Shown: piece by piece, positions 62,890 to 64,000 of the stretch | Numbering within the stretch: position 1 is the stretch's first letter | Layout of the letters: each line of letters starts with the position of its first letter | Origin: GWE2-40-63 sp050179685 | GTDB taxonomy: Bacteria; Bacteroidota; Bacteroidia; Bacteroidales; SZUA-534 | Reading direction: 5' to 3' | Length of the DNA: 64,000 nt | Assembly: GCA_050179685.1 (NCBI GenBank) | Contig: JBFXEW010000009.1 | Coordinates: 1 to 64,000 of the forward strand | Made by a program: the position numbers and the translations under genes | The notes under the pieces: model-generated | What the model saw: the letters and a program-made list of their open reading frames with translations, nothing else | Database searches by the model: none | Told to the model about the DNA's origin: nothing

Positions 62890-63807
62890 TTAAAAACTTC
62901 TTGGACCCGGTGCATCGGTAGCAAAGTTAAAATTATAATGCAACATCACTTCATGCGAATTATTATTGAATTGTATCATCTTCCCCAGGTTAAAATTATA
63001 GGAATAAGCAAAACGCATTTGCTTATTTATCTGGTACTGGAGCAAAGCTATTAACGTACTTTTGGTGCGGTAACCGGTGCCCAGCCAAAGCTTATCGCGA
63101 AATATTAGCTGAGCGTTGATATCGGCCTGCAGGGCATGGTTTGGATAGTATTTTAACAGTAAAGTAGGGAAGATTTTCAGGTCAGCTGATAGCTCACGGG
63201 TAGCACCGGCGTTTAAATAATACGAGTACTCACTCATCCGGTTTTGCATCCGGTAACTATCGTTCTGCGAATCGTATTCGTGACTAAGAAACATAGGCAG
63301 TGATAAGCCTATAAAATAGTTGACCGTACTGTAATACATACCCATACTCACATCGGGAAGGAGGCCCGTGGTTTGCTCATTGCTCAGCAATTCGTCGTTG
63401 GCATCGCGGGCTGCCAGATTATCCCACGAATTACGGTATAAAGTAAAGCCAAAGGCCAGTCCAAAACTCAGGGTGCTTTCTCTTAATTTAATGCGGTAAG
63501 CGTAATTACCTGCCAGGGTGCTTTCGTTACTGATGCCAGCCTTTGCATTTAGTAAGAACAGTCCCAGTCCAACACGCTCGCTGTTTAGGGGAGCATCAGC
63601 AGCAAAAGCTATGGTTTGGGGCGAACCTTCAAAGCCGGTCCAGTACCTGCGGTGAAACATGCTTACACTAAGCGCTTCCTGACTTCCTGCATAGGCCGGA
63701 TTAATAATCAGCGAATGGTGAACGTAATGATCGGACGTGGGATACAGTTGCCCGTAAAAGCACAGGGGCAAAAAACAAAAACAGGCTATGATACTTATCC
63801 GTCCCAT
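62890..63807 (-). CDS. PorP/SprF-family T9SS membrane protein
   Basis: A 305-aa outer-membrane protein with a signal peptide and beta-barrel text: YPTSDHYVHHSLIINPAYAGSQEALSVSMFHRRYWTGFEGSPQT at the N-terminus is diagnostic for PorP/SprF. These proteins help type IX secretion and attach type B cargo. The ATG (63805-63807) lies just 2 nt before the stop codon of the type B cargo gene, as usual for the pair. Confidence 0.93.
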   Translation of the reverse strand: MGRISIIACFCFLPLCFYGQLYPTSDHYVHHSLIINPAYAGSQEALSVSMFHRRYWTGFEGSPQTIAFAADAPLNSERVGLGLFLLNAKAGISNESTLAGNYAYRIKLRESTLSFGLAFGFTLYRNSWDNLAARDANDELLSNEQTTGLLPDVSMGMYYSTVNYFIGLSLPMFLSHEYDSQNDSYRMQNRMSEYSYYLNAGATRELSADLKIFPTLLLKYYPNHALQADINAQLIFRDKLWLGTGYRTKSTLIALLQYQINKQMRFAYSYNFNLGKMIQFNNNSHEVMLHYNFNFATDAPGPRSF

Positions 63808-63809
63808 GC

Positions 63810-64000
63810 TCAGCGTTTAATTACTATAAAACCTTTAAACACTTTGCCATTGGCATATTGCAAGGCGTAAAAATACGTATCGGAGGCCAGCTTGTCGCCC
63901 TTATCGCTGATTCCTCCCCAGTTGTTTTGGTAATCGGAACTGCTGTAAACCTGGTTTCCCCAACGATTAAAAACAAGCAATGATGCCGGCGCATGGGTTT
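63810..64000 (-). CDS. C-terminus of a T9SS type B cargo (partial)
   Basis: Only the last 63 codons lie inside the window; the gene continues past its right edge. The frame reads LLVFNRWGNQVYSSSDYQNN, then GDKLASDTYFYALQY and a terminal IVIKR. This is the type B C-terminal domain (CHU_C / gliding-motility-associated) that targets large adhesins to the T9SS. PorP/SprF follows immediately, as in other type B systems. Confidence 0.9.
   Translation of the reverse strand, partial: THAPASLLVFNRWGNQVYSSSDYQNNWGGISDKGDKLASDTYFYALQYANGKVFKGFIVIKR

Overview
This window looks like part of a Bacteroidota chromosome, most plausibly a marine or anaerobic Marinilabiliales/Prolixibacteraceae-type lineage. 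Supporting signs are the PorP/SprF and type B C-terminal-domain signature of the type IX secretion system, a two-component-regulator-propeller histidine kinase, a FecI/FecR pair, TAnnTTTG-type -7 promoter boxes, several TTG/GTG starts, and interspersed REP-like palindromes with a CCCCGGGTT...AACCCGGGG core. The lineage is inference from gene content; no rRNA is present.

Layout. 0-3 kb is an accessory region: REP-like and directly duplicated intergenic DNA, a 248-aa conserved protein of unknown function, an indel-free 21-bp tandem array (15 units) and a small Ser/Thr kinase. 3-8 kb holds a retropepsin-like protease, malate dehydrogenase, an exported C69 dipeptidase and RsgA. 8-10 kb has a truncated gene remnant beside a REP fragment, a DUF4256 protein and a membrane-anchored unknown. 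10-14.7 kb is a three-gene glycosyltransferase operon (GT39/83-like, GT2, GT39-like). 15-21 kb carries a biotin-dependent acyl-CoA carboxylase operon with an upstream Crp/Fnr-like dyad, and class I fumarase; with mdh these cover the C4-dicarboxylate/propionate branch of metabolism.

21-31.4 kb is a dense signalling block: a membrane SpoIIE-type phosphatase; a sensor kinase with a periplasmic CxxCH heme-type domain; an overlapping receiver-PAS-HisKA_3 kinase; a NarL-type regulator; a stand-alone receiver; and a chemoreceptor with two intact CZB zinc-binding domains predicted to lie in the periplasm. 31.5-44 kb is mostly housekeeping or transport: Nif3-like protein, zinc-ribbon coiled coil, TPR protein, YfcC/DcuC-type carrier, MscS channel, S9 peptidase, FecI/FecR pair without a SusC/D partner, GNAT-like protein, PAP2 phosphatase, and tRNA-Met followed by a broken tRNA copy interrupted by a 28-bp palindrome.

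44.4-50.3 kb has a START-like protein, an LptF/LptG-type permease, two glycosyltransferases and ribBA. 50.6-56 kb has a Cache-HAMP-GAF-PAS sensor without an output domain, an exported VWA protein, and an NdpA-like nucleoid protein with a small partner. 56-64 kb is one long minus-strand cluster: T9SS type B cargo (3' end only), PorP/SprF, PD40/PKD/OmpA protein, exported unknown, propeller histidine kinase (TAATG-coupled to the unknown) and a lipoprotein. The most interesting candidates for undescribed biology are the 21-bp array with its flanking gene pair, the T9SS/kinase cluster at the right end, the heme-kinase relay plus periplasmic CZB receptor, and the REP-interrupted tRNA copy.
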